Origin: Betaproteobacteria bacterium | Lineage (GTDB): Bacteria > Pseudomonadota > Gammaproteobacteria > Burkholderiales > SG8-39 | Reading direction: 5' to 3' | Assembly (NCBI GenBank): GCA_016195915.1 | Contig: JACPYS010000063.1 | Span: 74,388-138,387 of the forward strand | DNA: 64,000 bases | Shown: piece by piece, positions 8,431 to 17,695 of the stretch | How positions within the stretch are numbered: position 1 is the first letter of the stretch | Layout: the number at the start of each line of letters is the position of its first letter | The notes under the pieces: generated by a model | Seen by the model: only the letters and a program-made list of their open reading frames with translations | What the model was told of the DNA's origin: nothing | Databases searched by the model: none | Program-made: the position numbers and the translations under genes

Positions 8431-8697
8431 ATGGACAAAAGAGAGCTGTACACGCTGATCGTTACCCACGCCGATGGCAGCCGCGAGCATTTCAGATTTC
8501 CGATCGAAACGGACAAGTTGAGAGTTTCCAGTCTGATCGAGAAACTTCTGAGCTCCGCTGTCCTTTCGTTGCAGTTGAAGGGCCGGCTGCTCATCATCCC
8601 GTCGAACAACATCCGCAGTGTTGAACTTTTCCCTTCCCCGGAAAAATTGCCGGATATCGTTCTGCATGACGTGGAACGGGTGAGCGCAGAGGACTGA
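8431..8697 (+). CDS. Small protein of unknown function
   Basis: 88 residues, MDKRELYTLIVTHADG at the N-terminus, then a predicted beta-rich body containing REHFRFPIETDKL and KGRLLIIPSNNIRSVELFPS, ending acidic (VERVSAED). It has no signal peptide and no membrane segment. An AGGGGACC stretch precedes the ATG at suitable distance. The pattern, with a short strand pair and the phrase IIPSNNIRSVEL, resembles small cytoplasmic proteins that present a variable quantity to a partner, but I do not recognise a named family. It lies 46 bases upstream of the patatin gene on the same strand and may be its partner or a separate small gene. Confidence 0.65.
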   Translation: MDKRELYTLIVTHADGSREHFRFPIETDKLRVSSLIEKLLSSAVLSLQLKGRLLIIPSNNIRSVELFPSPEKLPDIVLHDVERVSAED

Positions 8698-8743
8698 GGG
8701 CGGTGCAAGGTTTCGCTTCAGCGCGTCCCGGCAAGCGCGCTGA

Positions 8744-10174
8744 ATGACGAAGCACGGAATGTGTCCGCCCAGGCAGTTGATCAGCGCGATGTTGTTCGCG
8801 CTCAGCCTGATCGGATGTGCTTCCAGGCCCGTCAACGAGCGTCTCGATGCGGTCGCCCCGCAAGCCGGATATCGCGTCGGCACCCGTCCCCTCCAGGCAG
8901 ACAATGATCCGGCCACGTTGCTGATCCTCGCCTTTTCCGGCGGAGGTACCAGGGCCGCGGCATTTTCCTATGGCGTTCTGGAAGAATTGCGCCGCACTGC
9001 GATCAAGGGCCCGCGCGGCGCCAGGCGCCTGCTCGACGAGGTGGACTTCATTACCGGCGTCTCGGGCGGCAGTTTCACCGCCTTGTCCTACGCTCTCTAT
9101 GGCGAGAAGTTGTTCTCCGAGTTCGAACAGCGTTTCCTGAAGCGCGACGTGCAGGGCGAATTGATTCGCCACGCACTGAATCCGTTGAACTGGTTCGATC
9201 TGGCATCGGATGAATTCGGCCGCTCCGAACTTGCGGCAAACCATTATGACGACATCCTGTTTGGCGGAGCGACCTTCGCGGACCTGCGCTCAATGGCTAC
9301 ACCGACCGCAATCGTGACCGCCACGGATATCACGACCGGATCGCGCTTTACGTTCACGCAGGACGACTTCGACCTGATTTGCTCCCAACTGGGCAAAGTC
9401 AGGCTTGCGCGTGCCGCTGCGGCCTCCTCGGCGGTGCCGCTGTTATTGAGCCCGGTCACGTTCAATAACTACGGCGGCGGTTGTGCTTACGAAGAGCCCG
9501 AGTGGGTCCGTTCGGTGGTCGAGCCGCATAACAAGCATCGCCCGGCGGGCCGCGCTTTGCAGCGCTACCGCGAGATGAAATCATTCCAGGACCGCACTAA
9601 CCGGCCCTATATCCATCTGGTCGACGGCGCCGTATCGGACAACCTGGGCTTGCGCGGAATTCTCGAGAATCTCGAGGAAATCGAGGCCAGCAAGGAATAC
9701 CGCAAGGAGCAGGGGGTGCAATTCCTCAAGCGGATCGCGGTGATCATCGTGAACTCCCTGTCCACGCCGGACACGGGCTGGGACCGCAGCAGCTCGCCGC
9801 CCGGCGGCATGGCGCTGTTGAGCAAGGCGGCTGGAGTGCCGATAGACCGGTATTCCTACGAACAGATCGAACTGCTCAAGGATATCGTTGCGAGATGGAA
9901 TCTGCTCCGCGAAACGTATATCAATAAAAAGCGCCTGCTGGATCCGGCGTTCTCCGCTGACGGCGTTCCGCGCGTCGAGTTCTACCCGATCGATATTACA
10001 TTCGAGAGCATTCCGGACGAATCGGAGCGCAGCTACTTCATGAATCTGCCTACGAGCCTTGCCCTTCCGTCGGGTGACGTGGACAGGCTCCGGGACGTGG
10101 CGCGGCGCCTGCTGCGCCAGTCGCCACCCTATCGAAGGCTGGTCGAGGACCTGGGCGGCTTTGTGCCCGACTAG
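8744..10174 (+). CDS. Patatin-like phospholipase lipoprotein
   Basis: 476-residue serine lipase of the patatin family. A lipoprotein signal ends in LIGC (Cys25), so the enzyme is probably anchored in the cell envelope. The oxyanion loop is GGGTR (66-70), the nucleophile Ser107 lies in GVSGGS, and the dyad Asp294 lies in LVDGAVSDN, so both catalytic residues are present. Patatins hydrolyse acyl chains from phospholipids or other lipids. It follows the small gene at 8431 on the same strand. The stop overlaps, within the palindrome CTAG, the stop of the degenerate gene on the other strand. Its place beside a caspase may be functional or chance. Confidence 0.9.
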   Translation: MTKHGMCPPRQLISAMLFALSLIGCASRPVNERLDAVAPQAGYRVGTRPLQADNDPATLLILAFSGGGTRAAAFSYGVLEELRRTAIKGPRGARRLLDEVDFITGVSGGSFTALSYALYGEKLFSEFEQRFLKRDVQGELIRHALNPLNWFDLASDEFGRSELAANHYDDILFGGATFADLRSMATPTAIVTATDITTGSRFTFTQDDFDLICSQLGKVRLARAAAASSAVPLLLSPVTFNNYGGGCAYEEPEWVRSVVEPHNKHRPAGRALQRYREMKSFQDRTNRPYIHLVDGAVSDNLGLRGILENLEEIEASKEYRKEQGVQFLKRIAVIIVNSLSTPDTGWDRSSSPPGGMALLSKAAGVPIDRYSYEQIELLKDIVARWNLLRETYINKKRLLDPAFSADGVPRVEFYPIDITFESIPDESERSYFMNLPTSLALPSGDVDRLRDVARRLLRQSPPYRRLVEDLGGFVPD

Positions 10175-10978
10175 GCCAGCTTGTAGGACACCAGCTCCAG
10201 CCGCTGGGTGTAAATCAGCCGGCGGTATTGCCAGCGCTTTTCTTCACGCACCACCGGCCTCTGGAACTCCGGAACGTACCAGCGCCGTATCTCGTACTCG
10301 ATCGACGTATCCGACCTCCGGCCGACACCCAAGAGTTTAAACGCGTGGAACGTCCCCGCAGGGACCGTCACTTCCTCGCGTGCGACGATGTGGATGTCCT
10401 GCTCATGCTGATGTTCAAGTATGACGCCCCCTGCGGTCGATGATATCGAAGCGGGTGCGCCAGCGTTTTCCGATGGCAAATTCCTGCGGCACGAACTGAT
10501 TCGGCGAGTACGAGTAGCCGTTCCTGTCTCGCCGCTGATTGCCGAGCAGGTCGGTGACGAGGGGGGTGTTGTGGATGACCTCAGTCTCGGTCACCTGGAT
10601 GACGATCACGGTGTAGGTGCGCCGCTCGGCCATCGTGCGCATGTCAAGCTCGCGGTAGGTGTAGGTATCGCCGACGTTCGCGATCCTGGTGAACGCCGAG
10701 CCCTGGGTGAACGGGTTGCCTTCCTGCGAGGTGATCTGGATCTTCTTCTCTCCCCGCAGGGCGAGGGCGCGGTCGAGCTCCAGCTGCGCCAGTTCGCTGA
10801 AATAACCGCTCGGATAGCGGCGCAGGTAGTCCTCCAGCAGTTGCACCCGATCCGGCGCCGCTGCTTCGTCCCGCTGCGCGAGTTCCCGCCTCGGCTGCCC
10901 TCCGGCACTGGCGAGCCAAAGCATCCCCTTCAGCCCGCGTGCCGCCGCACGCCGCCCTGGATCATCCCCGCGGCGCAT
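10171..10978 (-). pseudogene. Third module copy with caspase-tail motif, single-base frameshift
   Basis: Two frames together encode one homologue of the modules at 6676 and 7529. From 10978 the first frame gives LLEDYLRRYPSGYFSELAQ, matching the caspase tail, then GNPFTQGSAFTRIANVGDTY and TDLLGN, ending at a TGA at 10415. The other frame supplies VILEHQHEQDIHIVAREEV and VPAGTFHAFKLLGVG, ending in LELVSYKLA. Removing one base from the five-C run at 10427-10431 (five Gs in the gene) restores an open frame of 268 residues. The caspase domain is absent. An alternative start is the ATG at 10924. It is either a decayed gene, a sequencing error or, less likely, a slippage-expressed gene. Confidence 0.75.
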
Positions 10979-11020
10979 AATCGTTACAATCGTCTTCAAT
11001 TCCCGGCCACGCAAACCGTC

Positions 11021-13576
11021 ATGCCCAAGGGCACCTCTTATCCCCTGCAGGTCAATCCGAACATTCCGCCGCGCCTTTCGCGCCTGGCGGAACTTGCCGA
11101 CAATCTCTGGTACAGCTGGGACCGCGCAACCCGGTCGCTGTTCGCCCGCTTGCATCCCTCGCTGTGGGAGTCGGTCGGACACAGCCCGAAGGCGCTGCTC
11201 AGGCGCGTCGATGAAAAGCACCTGGTGCGCGCCGCTTCGGATCCCGCGTTCCTCGCCCTCTACAACCGGGTTCTCTCCGCGTACGACAGCTACCACAGCG
11301 AGCCCGCGCATGCCGGCGCGCGCGATTCGCTCGCGGTGGATGACCTGATCGTCTATTTTTGCGCGGAATTCGGGTTTCACGAGAGCCTGCCCATTTACTC
11401 CGGAGGGCTCGGCATTCTGGCGGGCGACTACTGCAAGGCCGCGAGCGATCTGCGCCTGCCGTTCGTCGGCGTCGGCCTGCTCTATCGCCAGGGCTATTTC
11501 CACCAGACCATCGATCGCGAGGGCAATCAGCACGCAACCGACGTCGATTCCGACTTCGACACGCTGCCGGTGATGCCGGTCGCGGGGGCCGGCGGGGCCG
11601 AACTGCACGTCGCGGTCGAAATACGCGGGCGCAGGGTCGAGGCCAAGGTCTGGCGGGTGCGCACCGGACACGTGCAGCTGTATCTGCTGGATACCGACGT
11701 GCCGCAAAACAGCGAACACGACCGCGCGATCGCGCACCGGCTCTACGGCGGCGATCGCAACACGCGCATCGAGCAGGAAATCGTGCTCGGCGTCGGCGGC
11801 GTGCGCGCGCTGGCCGCGTTGAACATCACGCCCACGGTGTGGCACATCAACGAGGGCCATGCGGCGTTCCTGCTGCTCGAGCGCATCCGCGGCGCGATGC
11901 GTGAAAATCTCGATTTCCAGACCGCGCTCGAGGCGGTGGCCGTGAACACGGTCTTCACCACGCACACCGCGGTGCCGGCCGGGCACGACCAATTTGCGGA
12001 AAGCATGATCGCAGAGTATTTCGATCGCTGGTGCCGGGAACTCGGCGTTCCGGTGGCCGAACTGTGCGCGCTCGGCCGGTATGCAGGGAGCGGCGATTTC
12101 AACATGACCGCGCTCGCGGTACGCGGTTCGCGCCACCAGAACGGCGTGTCGCGCATCCACGGGCAGGTGTCCTCCGAAATTCTGACCGAATTCTGGCCGC
12201 AGATCGATACCGAAGACAATCCGGTGGACTACGTGGTGAACGGCGTTCACGTGCCGAGCTTCCTGTCGCCGGAGTGGGTCGACGTGTTCGAGCGTTTCCT
12301 CGGTTTCGACTGGAGCAGCCGCACCGACGACCCGGAGTGCTGGCGGCGGCTCGAGCGCGTGCCCGACCAGATGTTCTGGAGCATGCACCAGTTCCTGAAG
12401 TCGCAGATGCTGCACCTGGTCCGCTATCGCGTCCGCGCGCAGCACGCCCGCAACCAGGGCAGCGAAGCGCATCTCGACCGGCTGCTGCGTTTCGCCGATC
12501 CCGCCGACCCCAATGTCCTGACCATCGGCTTCGCGCGGCGCTTCGCCACGTACAAGCGCGCCATGCTGCTGTTCGACGACCTCGAATGGCTGCGCGAGAT
12601 TCTGGCCGATGCGCAGCGGCCGGTGCTGTTCCTGTTCGCCGGCAAGGCGCATCCGGCCGATCAGCCGGGCCAGGACCTGATCCGGCGGCTCGCGCAGGTG
12701 AGCCGCAGCTCCGAGTTCGAGGGCAAGGTCCTGCTGATCGAAGGCTACGACCTGCGTCTCGCACGCCGCCTCGTCTCGGGCGTCGACGTGTGGCTCAACA
12801 ATCCCATCTATCCGCTCGAGGCCTCGGGCACCTCGGGTATGAAGGCGGGGATGAACGGCGTGCTCAATCTCTCGGTGCTCGACGGCTGGTGGGGCGAAGG
12901 TTACACCGGCGACAACGGCTGGGCGATCAAGCCCGCATCGCAGTTCATCGACCAGCACGTGCGAAACGGCGAGGAGGCGCGCACGCTGTACGAGATCCTG
13001 CAGGATCAGGTCATCCCGTCCTACTACAATCGCGGCGCGATGGGTTTTTCGCCGCAGTGGATCCGGATGGCCAAGCGCTCGATCGCGACCATCCTGCCGC
13101 GTTTCAACGCAACGCGAATGGTGACCGAATACCTCCACAAGTTCTACGTGCCGGCCGCGCACAAGCGCGGAAGCTACCTGGACCACGCATTCGCCGGCGC
13201 GAGGCAGATCGCGGCGTGGAAGTCGCGCGTGCGCGCGGCATGGCCGGGCGTCTCGATCCGCCGGCTGGGGTCGCCGGGCGAACGCATCCGTTTCGGCGAA
13301 TCGCTGCTGATCGAGGTCGGCGCGAGGCTCAACGGACTCGAAGCCGCGGACCTGGCGGTCGAACTGGTGCTCGAGCGCGCCGAAGGGGAAAGCGGCCGCG
13401 CGGCGCGCCTGCACCGGCGATTCCTCGCCGGCGCTGCGCAGGCCGACGGCGAACAGCTCTATTTCCTCGAACTCGCGCCGGAGCTCTGCGGCCTGCTCGA
13501 TTACCGCATTCGCGCCTACCCGACGCACGCGCTTCTCACGCATCCCTTCGAGCCCGGCCTGATGGTCTGGGCCTGA
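11021..13576 (+). CDS. glgP: Alpha-glucan (glycogen) phosphorylase
   Basis: 851-residue GT35 phosphorylase that releases glucose 1-phosphate from glycogen or maltodextrin using pyridoxal phosphate. The N-terminus has the feature of the alpha-glucan phosphorylase branch, with RLSRLAELADNLWYSWDRAT. The active-site region shows GFARRFATYKRAMLLFDD and the PLP lysine in ASGTSGMKAGMNGVLNLS. The ATG at 11021 was chosen because homology begins there. Upstream in-frame sequence is unrelated. It opens the glycogen island and converges with glgA, with 9 bases between stops. It probably runs the breakdown branch, its product being recycled by GlgC or phosphoglucomutase. Confidence 0.95.
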   Translation: MPKGTSYPLQVNPNIPPRLSRLAELADNLWYSWDRATRSLFARLHPSLWESVGHSPKALLRRVDEKHLVRAASDPAFLALYNRVLSAYDSYHSEPAHAGARDSLAVDDLIVYFCAEFGFHESLPIYSGGLGILAGDYCKAASDLRLPFVGVGLLYRQGYFHQTIDREGNQHATDVDSDFDTLPVMPVAGAGGAELHVAVEIRGRRVEAKVWRVRTGHVQLYLLDTDVPQNSEHDRAIAHRLYGGDRNTRIEQEIVLGVGGVRALAALNITPTVWHINEGHAAFLLLERIRGAMRENLDFQTALEAVAVNTVFTTHTAVPAGHDQFAESMIAEYFDRWCRELGVPVAELCALGRYAGSGDFNMTALAVRGSRHQNGVSRIHGQVSSEILTEFWPQIDTEDNPVDYVVNGVHVPSFLSPEWVDVFERFLGFDWSSRTDDPECWRRLERVPDQMFWSMHQFLKSQMLHLVRYRVRAQHARNQGSEAHLDRLLRFADPADPNVLTIGFARRFATYKRAMLLFDDLEWLREILADAQRPVLFLFAGKAHPADQPGQDLIRRLAQVSRSSEFEGKVLLIEGYDLRLARRLVSGVDVWLNNPIYPLEASGTSGMKAGMNGVLNLSVLDGWWGEGYTGDNGWAIKPASQFIDQHVRNGEEARTLYEILQDQVIPSYYNRGAMGFSPQWIRMAKRSIATILPRFNATRMVTEYLHKFYVPAAHKRGSYLDHAFAGARQIAAWKSRVRAAWPGVSIRRLGSPGERIRFGESLLIEVGARLNGLEAADLAVELVLERAEGESGRAARLHRRFLAGAAQADGEQLYFLELAPELCGLLDYRIRAYPTHALLTHPFEPGLMVWA

Positions 13577-13585
13577 GCCGGCCGG

Positions 13586-15046
13586 TCACGGGCGGCGGGC
13601 GAGTCGGACATAGAGCCGCGCGTATTCGCGCGCGCCTGAGTCCCAGCTGAAATCGCGCGCCATGCCGTTGCGCTGCAATGTCCTCCAGAGCTTAGCGTCG
13701 CGAAAGCTGCGAGTCGCGCGCGCGACTGCTTCGAGCAGCGCTTCGCCGCTCGCCTCGCCGAACACGAACCCGGTCGCGGTTCCGCCGGCGAGCGTCGCTC
13801 CAGTGCAATCGGTGACGGAGTCGGCCAGCCCCCCGGTTGCGCGCACCACCGGCGGCGTGCCGTAGCGCTGGCTGTACATCTGGTTCATGCCGCAGGGCTC
13901 GAAGCGCGAAGGCATGAGGAAGAAATCGGCGCCGCCCTCGATCAGGTGGGCGAGCGCCTCATCGTGATCGATGCGCACCGCCAGCTGGCCGGCGCGCCCG
14001 CGCGAAAGCGCAAGGAGCCGATCCACGTAGTCCTTTTCGCCCTGCCCGAGCAGCGCGACCTGGCACGGCAGGTCGAGCAGTTCGTGCGCGATGTCGAGTA
14101 GCAGGTCGATGCCTTTCTGGTGGGTGAGACGCGCCACCATGCCCGCGAGCGGCAGGTGATCGGATGGCGTGAGCCCCAGCCGCGCCTGCAGCGCGCGCTT
14201 GTTGATCAGCTTCGCTTCGAGCGTCGCCGCGTCGTAGTGCGCGGCGAGATGCGGATCCGTGGCCGGGTTCCACAGATCGAGGTCGATGCCGTTCAGGATC
14301 CCGTGCAGTTGCGCGCGCCGCGCCGAGAGCAATCCCTGCATCCCCATGCCGAGCGGCTCGTGCTGGATCTCCGTGGCATAGGTCGGGCTGACCGTCGAGA
14401 TGGCGTCGGCGTAATGGAGACCCGCCTTGAGGAACGAAAGCCTGCCGTAGTACTCGAGCGCCCCGCCCGAAAAACTCTCCGGCGGCAAACCGAGCCTCGC
14501 CACCACGCTGGCGTCGAAAATGCCCTGGAATGCAAGGTTATGGATGGTGACGAGCGTGCGCGCCAGCGGTTCGAGGGCAAAGCGCAGGTAGGCGGCCGCA
14601 AGCGCGGCCTGCCAGTCGTTGCAGTGCACGACGTCGGGCCGCCAGGCGAGCGGGGTTGCCGCGCAGGCAAGGTCGGCCGCGATGCGGCCAAGCAATCCGA
14701 AGCGCAACGGATTGTCGTCCCAGTCACGTCCGGTTTCGTCGCCGTACGGACCGCCCTCGCGATCGTAGAGCGGCGCGCAATCGATGAACCAGTGGCGAAC
14801 CGGGCCCTGGCGTCGCGCCTCGAGGAGGCGCGCGCCGGGAAAGTGCCGCGTCGCGGCGAATTCGGCGAGGACGTCGACGGCATCGATTCTCGCCCGGATG
14901 CTCCGGTAAGCCGGGAGCAGGACGGCAACCTCGATGCCGAGACGCGCGAGCGCGCGCGGCAGCGCACCGGCGACGTCGCCAAGCCCGCCGGTCTTGATGA
15001 ACGGGGCGCATTCGGAGGTGACGAACAACACGCGCGTCGGGGTCAT
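13586..15046 (-). CDS. glgA: Glycogen synthase (ADP-glucose type)
   Basis: 486-residue GT5 glycogen synthase that adds glucosyl units from ADP-glucose to the growing alpha-1,4-glucan. The ADP-glucose-binding KTGGL motif is at residues 18-22 and is followed by GDVAGALPRAL. The C-terminal Rossmann domain has PSRFEPCGMNQMYSQRYGT and the segment ATGGLADSV. The ATG at 15046 was preferred over an upstream TTG at 15067 because the family normally begins a few residues before FVTSECAP. It is divergent from cfa, with a 193-base intergenic region. It uses the product of glgC at 20702. Confidence 0.95.
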   Translation of the reverse strand: MTPTRVLFVTSECAPFIKTGGLGDVAGALPRALARLGIEVAVLLPAYRSIRARIDAVDVLAEFAATRHFPGARLLEARRQGPVRHWFIDCAPLYDREGGPYGDETGRDWDDNPLRFGLLGRIAADLACAATPLAWRPDVVHCNDWQAALAAAYLRFALEPLARTLVTIHNLAFQGIFDASVVARLGLPPESFSGGALEYYGRLSFLKAGLHYADAISTVSPTYATEIQHEPLGMGMQGLLSARRAQLHGILNGIDLDLWNPATDPHLAAHYDAATLEAKLINKRALQARLGLTPSDHLPLAGMVARLTHQKGIDLLLDIAHELLDLPCQVALLGQGEKDYVDRLLALSRGRAGQLAVRIDHDEALAHLIEGGADFFLMPSRFEPCGMNQMYSQRYGTPPVVRATGGLADSVTDCTGATLAGGTATGFVFGEASGEALLEAVARATRSFRDAKLWRTLQRNGMARDFSWDSGAREYARLYVRLARRP

Positions 15047-15169
15047 GCCTTGAGCCGGATCGGACAAGATGACCGCATATTACCTGCGCCGCATTCGGCT
15101 CCTGCGCAGCACAATCGGAGACCGCCTTGCCCCTCGGGCTCCGAAACGCTCGAATCTGGCGCCGACGCT

Positions 15170-15183
15170 TTGATCCAGATCAT
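15170..15183 (+). promoter_or_regulatory. Candidate FNR/Anr-type box upstream of cfa
   Basis: TTGAT-CCAG-ATCAT matches the FNR-family consensus TTGAT-N4-ATCAA at nine of ten positions. It lies 57 bases before the cfa ATG and 124 bases before the glgA ATG in the divergent region. No convincing -10 box was found at the expected spacing, so the target gene is uncertain. Confidence 0.5.
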
Positions 15184-15239
15184 AATGACGTGATTCAATT
15201 TGCGGGAATGTGAAACGTCGACGGCGGGAGGGCTGGCAC

Positions 15240-16547
15240 ATGACGCGAGACAGTCTGGAAGCACTTGTCGAAACGCCAGCTGATTCTCGGGAGGCCGCCG
15301 AACCGAGGAGGGAGCCCTCGCCTCATGCCGCGGCGCTGCAATCTCCGCCGACGACCATCGACGGTCGGCTGGTGCGCTACCTGATCGAGTCGCTCGGCAA
15401 TCCGCCGCTGCGCGTGAGCCTTTGGAACGGCGAGAGCATTGCGCCCGGGGAAGGCGACGCCATGGCGCAGGTGCATATCGCCAACCGCGCGAGCCTGCTC
15501 AAGCTGCTGGCAGATCCGGAGTTCCAGTTCGGCGAGTGTTTCTGCGACGGCACGATCCAGGTCGAGGGAGACCTGGTGGGGTTGCTCGAATCGCTCATCG
15601 CCGGGCTCTCCGCAAGCGCATCGGCGGCACGGTCCCCGCGCAGCGTGATCGGACGATTCCGCCGGCGCCACGGCAATTCCCCGGCCGACGCGCGCGACAA
15701 CATCCAGCGGCACTACGATCTGGGCAACGACTTCTACCGGCTCTGGCTGGACCGGGGGCTCTCGTATACCTGCGCGTATTTTCGCGCACCCGATGCCACG
15801 CTCGAGCAGGCGCAGATCGACAAGATGGATCACGTCTGCCGCAAGCTCAGGCTGCGGCCGGACGAAACCGTCGTCGAGGCGGGCTGCGGCTGGGGCGCGC
15901 TCGCCCTGCACATGGCCGCGCACTACGGCGTGCGGGTGAGGGCGTTCAACATCTCGCGCGAGCAGGTCGCGCACGCGAGGGAACAAGCCTGCATCCTCGG
16001 CCTGCAACAGCGCGCCGAGTTCATCGAGGACGATTACCGCAACATCGGCGGGCGGTTCGACGCGTTCGTTTCGGTTGGCATGCTCGAGCACGTTGGCCCC
16101 GAGCATTTCCGCAACCTGGGCGGCGTGATCGACCGGGTGCTGGAGCCGAACGGGCGCGGATTACTCCACAGCATCGGTCATCTCAAGCCCGATCCGCTGA
16201 ACGCGTGGATCGAGAAGCGGATCTTCCCCGGCGCCTACCCGCCGTCGCTGCGCGAAATGCTGGAAGTGCTCGAGCCATGGAGTTTCTCTGTGCTCGACGT
16301 GGAGAACCTGCGCCTGCATTACGCGCTGACGCTCGAGCACTGGCTGCGGCGGTTCGATGCGGCGAGCGAGCGCGTGCGGGAAATGTACGACGAGCGCTTC
16401 GTGCGCGCCTGGAGGCTGTACCTCTGCGGTTCGCAGGCCGCGTTCCGGTCGGGGGAGATGCAGTTGTTCCAGGTGTTGTTCGCGCGCGGGCGCAGCAACG
16501 CCGTGCCCTGGACACGTGCCTACCTCTACGATGACGCCCGGGGGTGA
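15240..16547 (+). CDS. cfa: Cyclopropane-fatty-acyl-phospholipid synthase
   Basis: 435-residue SAM-dependent methyltransferase that adds a methylene bridge to unsaturated acyl chains of membrane phospholipids. An N-terminal lipid-binding region precedes the catalytic domain, which starts near NIQRHYDLGNDFYRLWLD. The SAM site is EAGCGWGALALHMA, and the family signatures FPGAYPPSL and ENLRLHYALTLEHW are present. The ATG at 15240 follows the ribosome-like GGGAGGGC. A GTG at 15210 is less likely. The FAD-protein gene follows within 8 bases. Its presence inside a glycogen island may reflect stationary-phase or low-oxygen co-regulation, which is an inference. Confidence 0.93.
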   Translation: MTRDSLEALVETPADSREAAEPRREPSPHAAALQSPPTTIDGRLVRYLIESLGNPPLRVSLWNGESIAPGEGDAMAQVHIANRASLLKLLADPEFQFGECFCDGTIQVEGDLVGLLESLIAGLSASASAARSPRSVIGRFRRRHGNSPADARDNIQRHYDLGNDFYRLWLDRGLSYTCAYFRAPDATLEQAQIDKMDHVCRKLRLRPDETVVEAGCGWGALALHMAAHYGVRVRAFNISREQVAHAREQACILGLQQRAEFIEDDYRNIGGRFDAFVSVGMLEHVGPEHFRNLGGVIDRVLEPNGRGLLHSIGHLKPDPLNAWIEKRIFPGAYPPSLREMLEVLEPWSFSVLDVENLRLHYALTLEHWLRRFDAASERVREMYDERFVRAWRLYLCGSQAAFRSGEMQLFQVLFARGRSNAVPWTRAYLYDDARG

Positions 16548-16554
16548 CCCCGCG

Positions 16555-17685
16555 ATGGCGGCAGAGGCTTGCGACGTTCTGGTGGTCGGCGGCGGACCCG
16601 CAGGTTCCACCTGCGCGTGGCAACTTCGCCGGGCGGGACTCGACGTCCTGGTGATGGACAAGCAGGCGTTTCCGCGTGACAAGGTGTGCGCGGGCTGGAT
16701 CACGCCGGCCGTCATCGCATCGCTCGAACTGGACGCGGCCGCCTATTCGCTGGACCACGTGATGCAGCCGGTCCGCGGCTTTCGCGTCGGCACGATCGGC
16801 GGCGCGGAGGTGCAGGCGCGCTATGGCGGCGCGGTGAGCTTCGGCATCCGGCGCTGCGAGTTCGATGATTACCTGCTGCGGCGCTCGGGGGCGCGCGTGA
16901 TACTGGGCGAGCCGGTGAAGAGCCTGGTGCGCGACGGCGGCGCGTGGCTGGTGAATGGCAGGATCCGAACGCCGCTGGTGGTCGGTGCCGGCGGGCATTT
17001 TTGCCCGGTGGCACGCATGCTGGGTCCGGAAGATGGCGCGAGGCAGTCCATCGTGGTCGCACAGGAAACGGAATTCCGCCTGGCTGGGCGGGAACGTAGC
17101 GAGTGCGGCATCGAGCCGGACGTGGTGCAGCTGTATTTCTGCGCCGACCTCAAGGGCTACGGCTGGTGTTTCGCCAAGGGCGATTACCTCAACATCGGCC
17201 TCGGGCGCGAAGACAGCCATGCGCTCTCGGCACACGTCGGGCGTTTTCGCGCGTGGCTGCGACTGCGCGGGGGGATCCCGCGCGAGCTGCCGGGAAAGTT
17301 CAACGGCCATGCGTATCTGCTCTATCCGGGGTCGCGCCGCAGGCCGTTCGACGATGGAGTGGTCTTGGTCGGCGATGCGGCCGGGCTCGCTTATCCGCGA
17401 AGCGGGGAAGGCATACGTCCCGCGATCGAATCTGCATTGATGGCGGCCGAGATCATCCGCAATGCCGCCGGGCGATATACGCGCGCAAGGCTGGCGCCCT
17501 ATGCCGATCGCCTCGCACAGCGGTTCGGCGCAAGAGGCCACGAACCGGACGCCGCCGGATGGCTGCCTCCTGATCTGAGGCAATCGATCGCGGCGAGGCT
17601 GCTGTCGACGGCGTGGTTTGCGCGCAACGTGGTCATCGATCGCTGGTTTCTGCACGCCAGGCAGCGTGCATTGGTGCCGGGGTAG
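16555..17685 (+). CDS. FAD-dependent geranylgeranyl-reductase-family oxidoreductase
   Basis: 376-residue flavoprotein. The FAD-binding dinucleotide fold is at the N-terminus (DVLVVGGGPAGSTCAWQL), with KQAFPRDKVCAGWI following, the cysteine-bearing motif of geranylgeranyl reductases and related monooxygenase-like enzymes. A second FAD contact is GVVLVGDAAGLAYPRSGEGI. The family reduces isoprenoid double bonds, but some members act on other lipids. The ATG at 16555 lies 7 bases after the cfa stop. An earlier in-frame ATG at 16531 overlaps cfa. Because of the operon with cfa, a membrane-lipid substrate is a reasonable guess. The glucokinase gene follows on the same strand. Confidence 0.8.
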   Translation: MAAEACDVLVVGGGPAGSTCAWQLRRAGLDVLVMDKQAFPRDKVCAGWITPAVIASLELDAAAYSLDHVMQPVRGFRVGTIGGAEVQARYGGAVSFGIRRCEFDDYLLRRSGARVILGEPVKSLVRDGGAWLVNGRIRTPLVVGAGGHFCPVARMLGPEDGARQSIVVAQETEFRLAGRERSECGIEPDVVQLYFCADLKGYGWCFAKGDYLNIGLGREDSHALSAHVGRFRAWLRLRGGIPRELPGKFNGHAYLLYPGSRRRPFDDGVVLVGDAAGLAYPRSGEGIRPAIESALMAAEIIRNAAGRYTRARLAPYADRLAQRFGARGHEPDAAGWLPPDLRQSIAARLLSTAWFARNVVIDRWFLHARQRALVPG

Positions 17686-17695
17686 CATATCGCTC

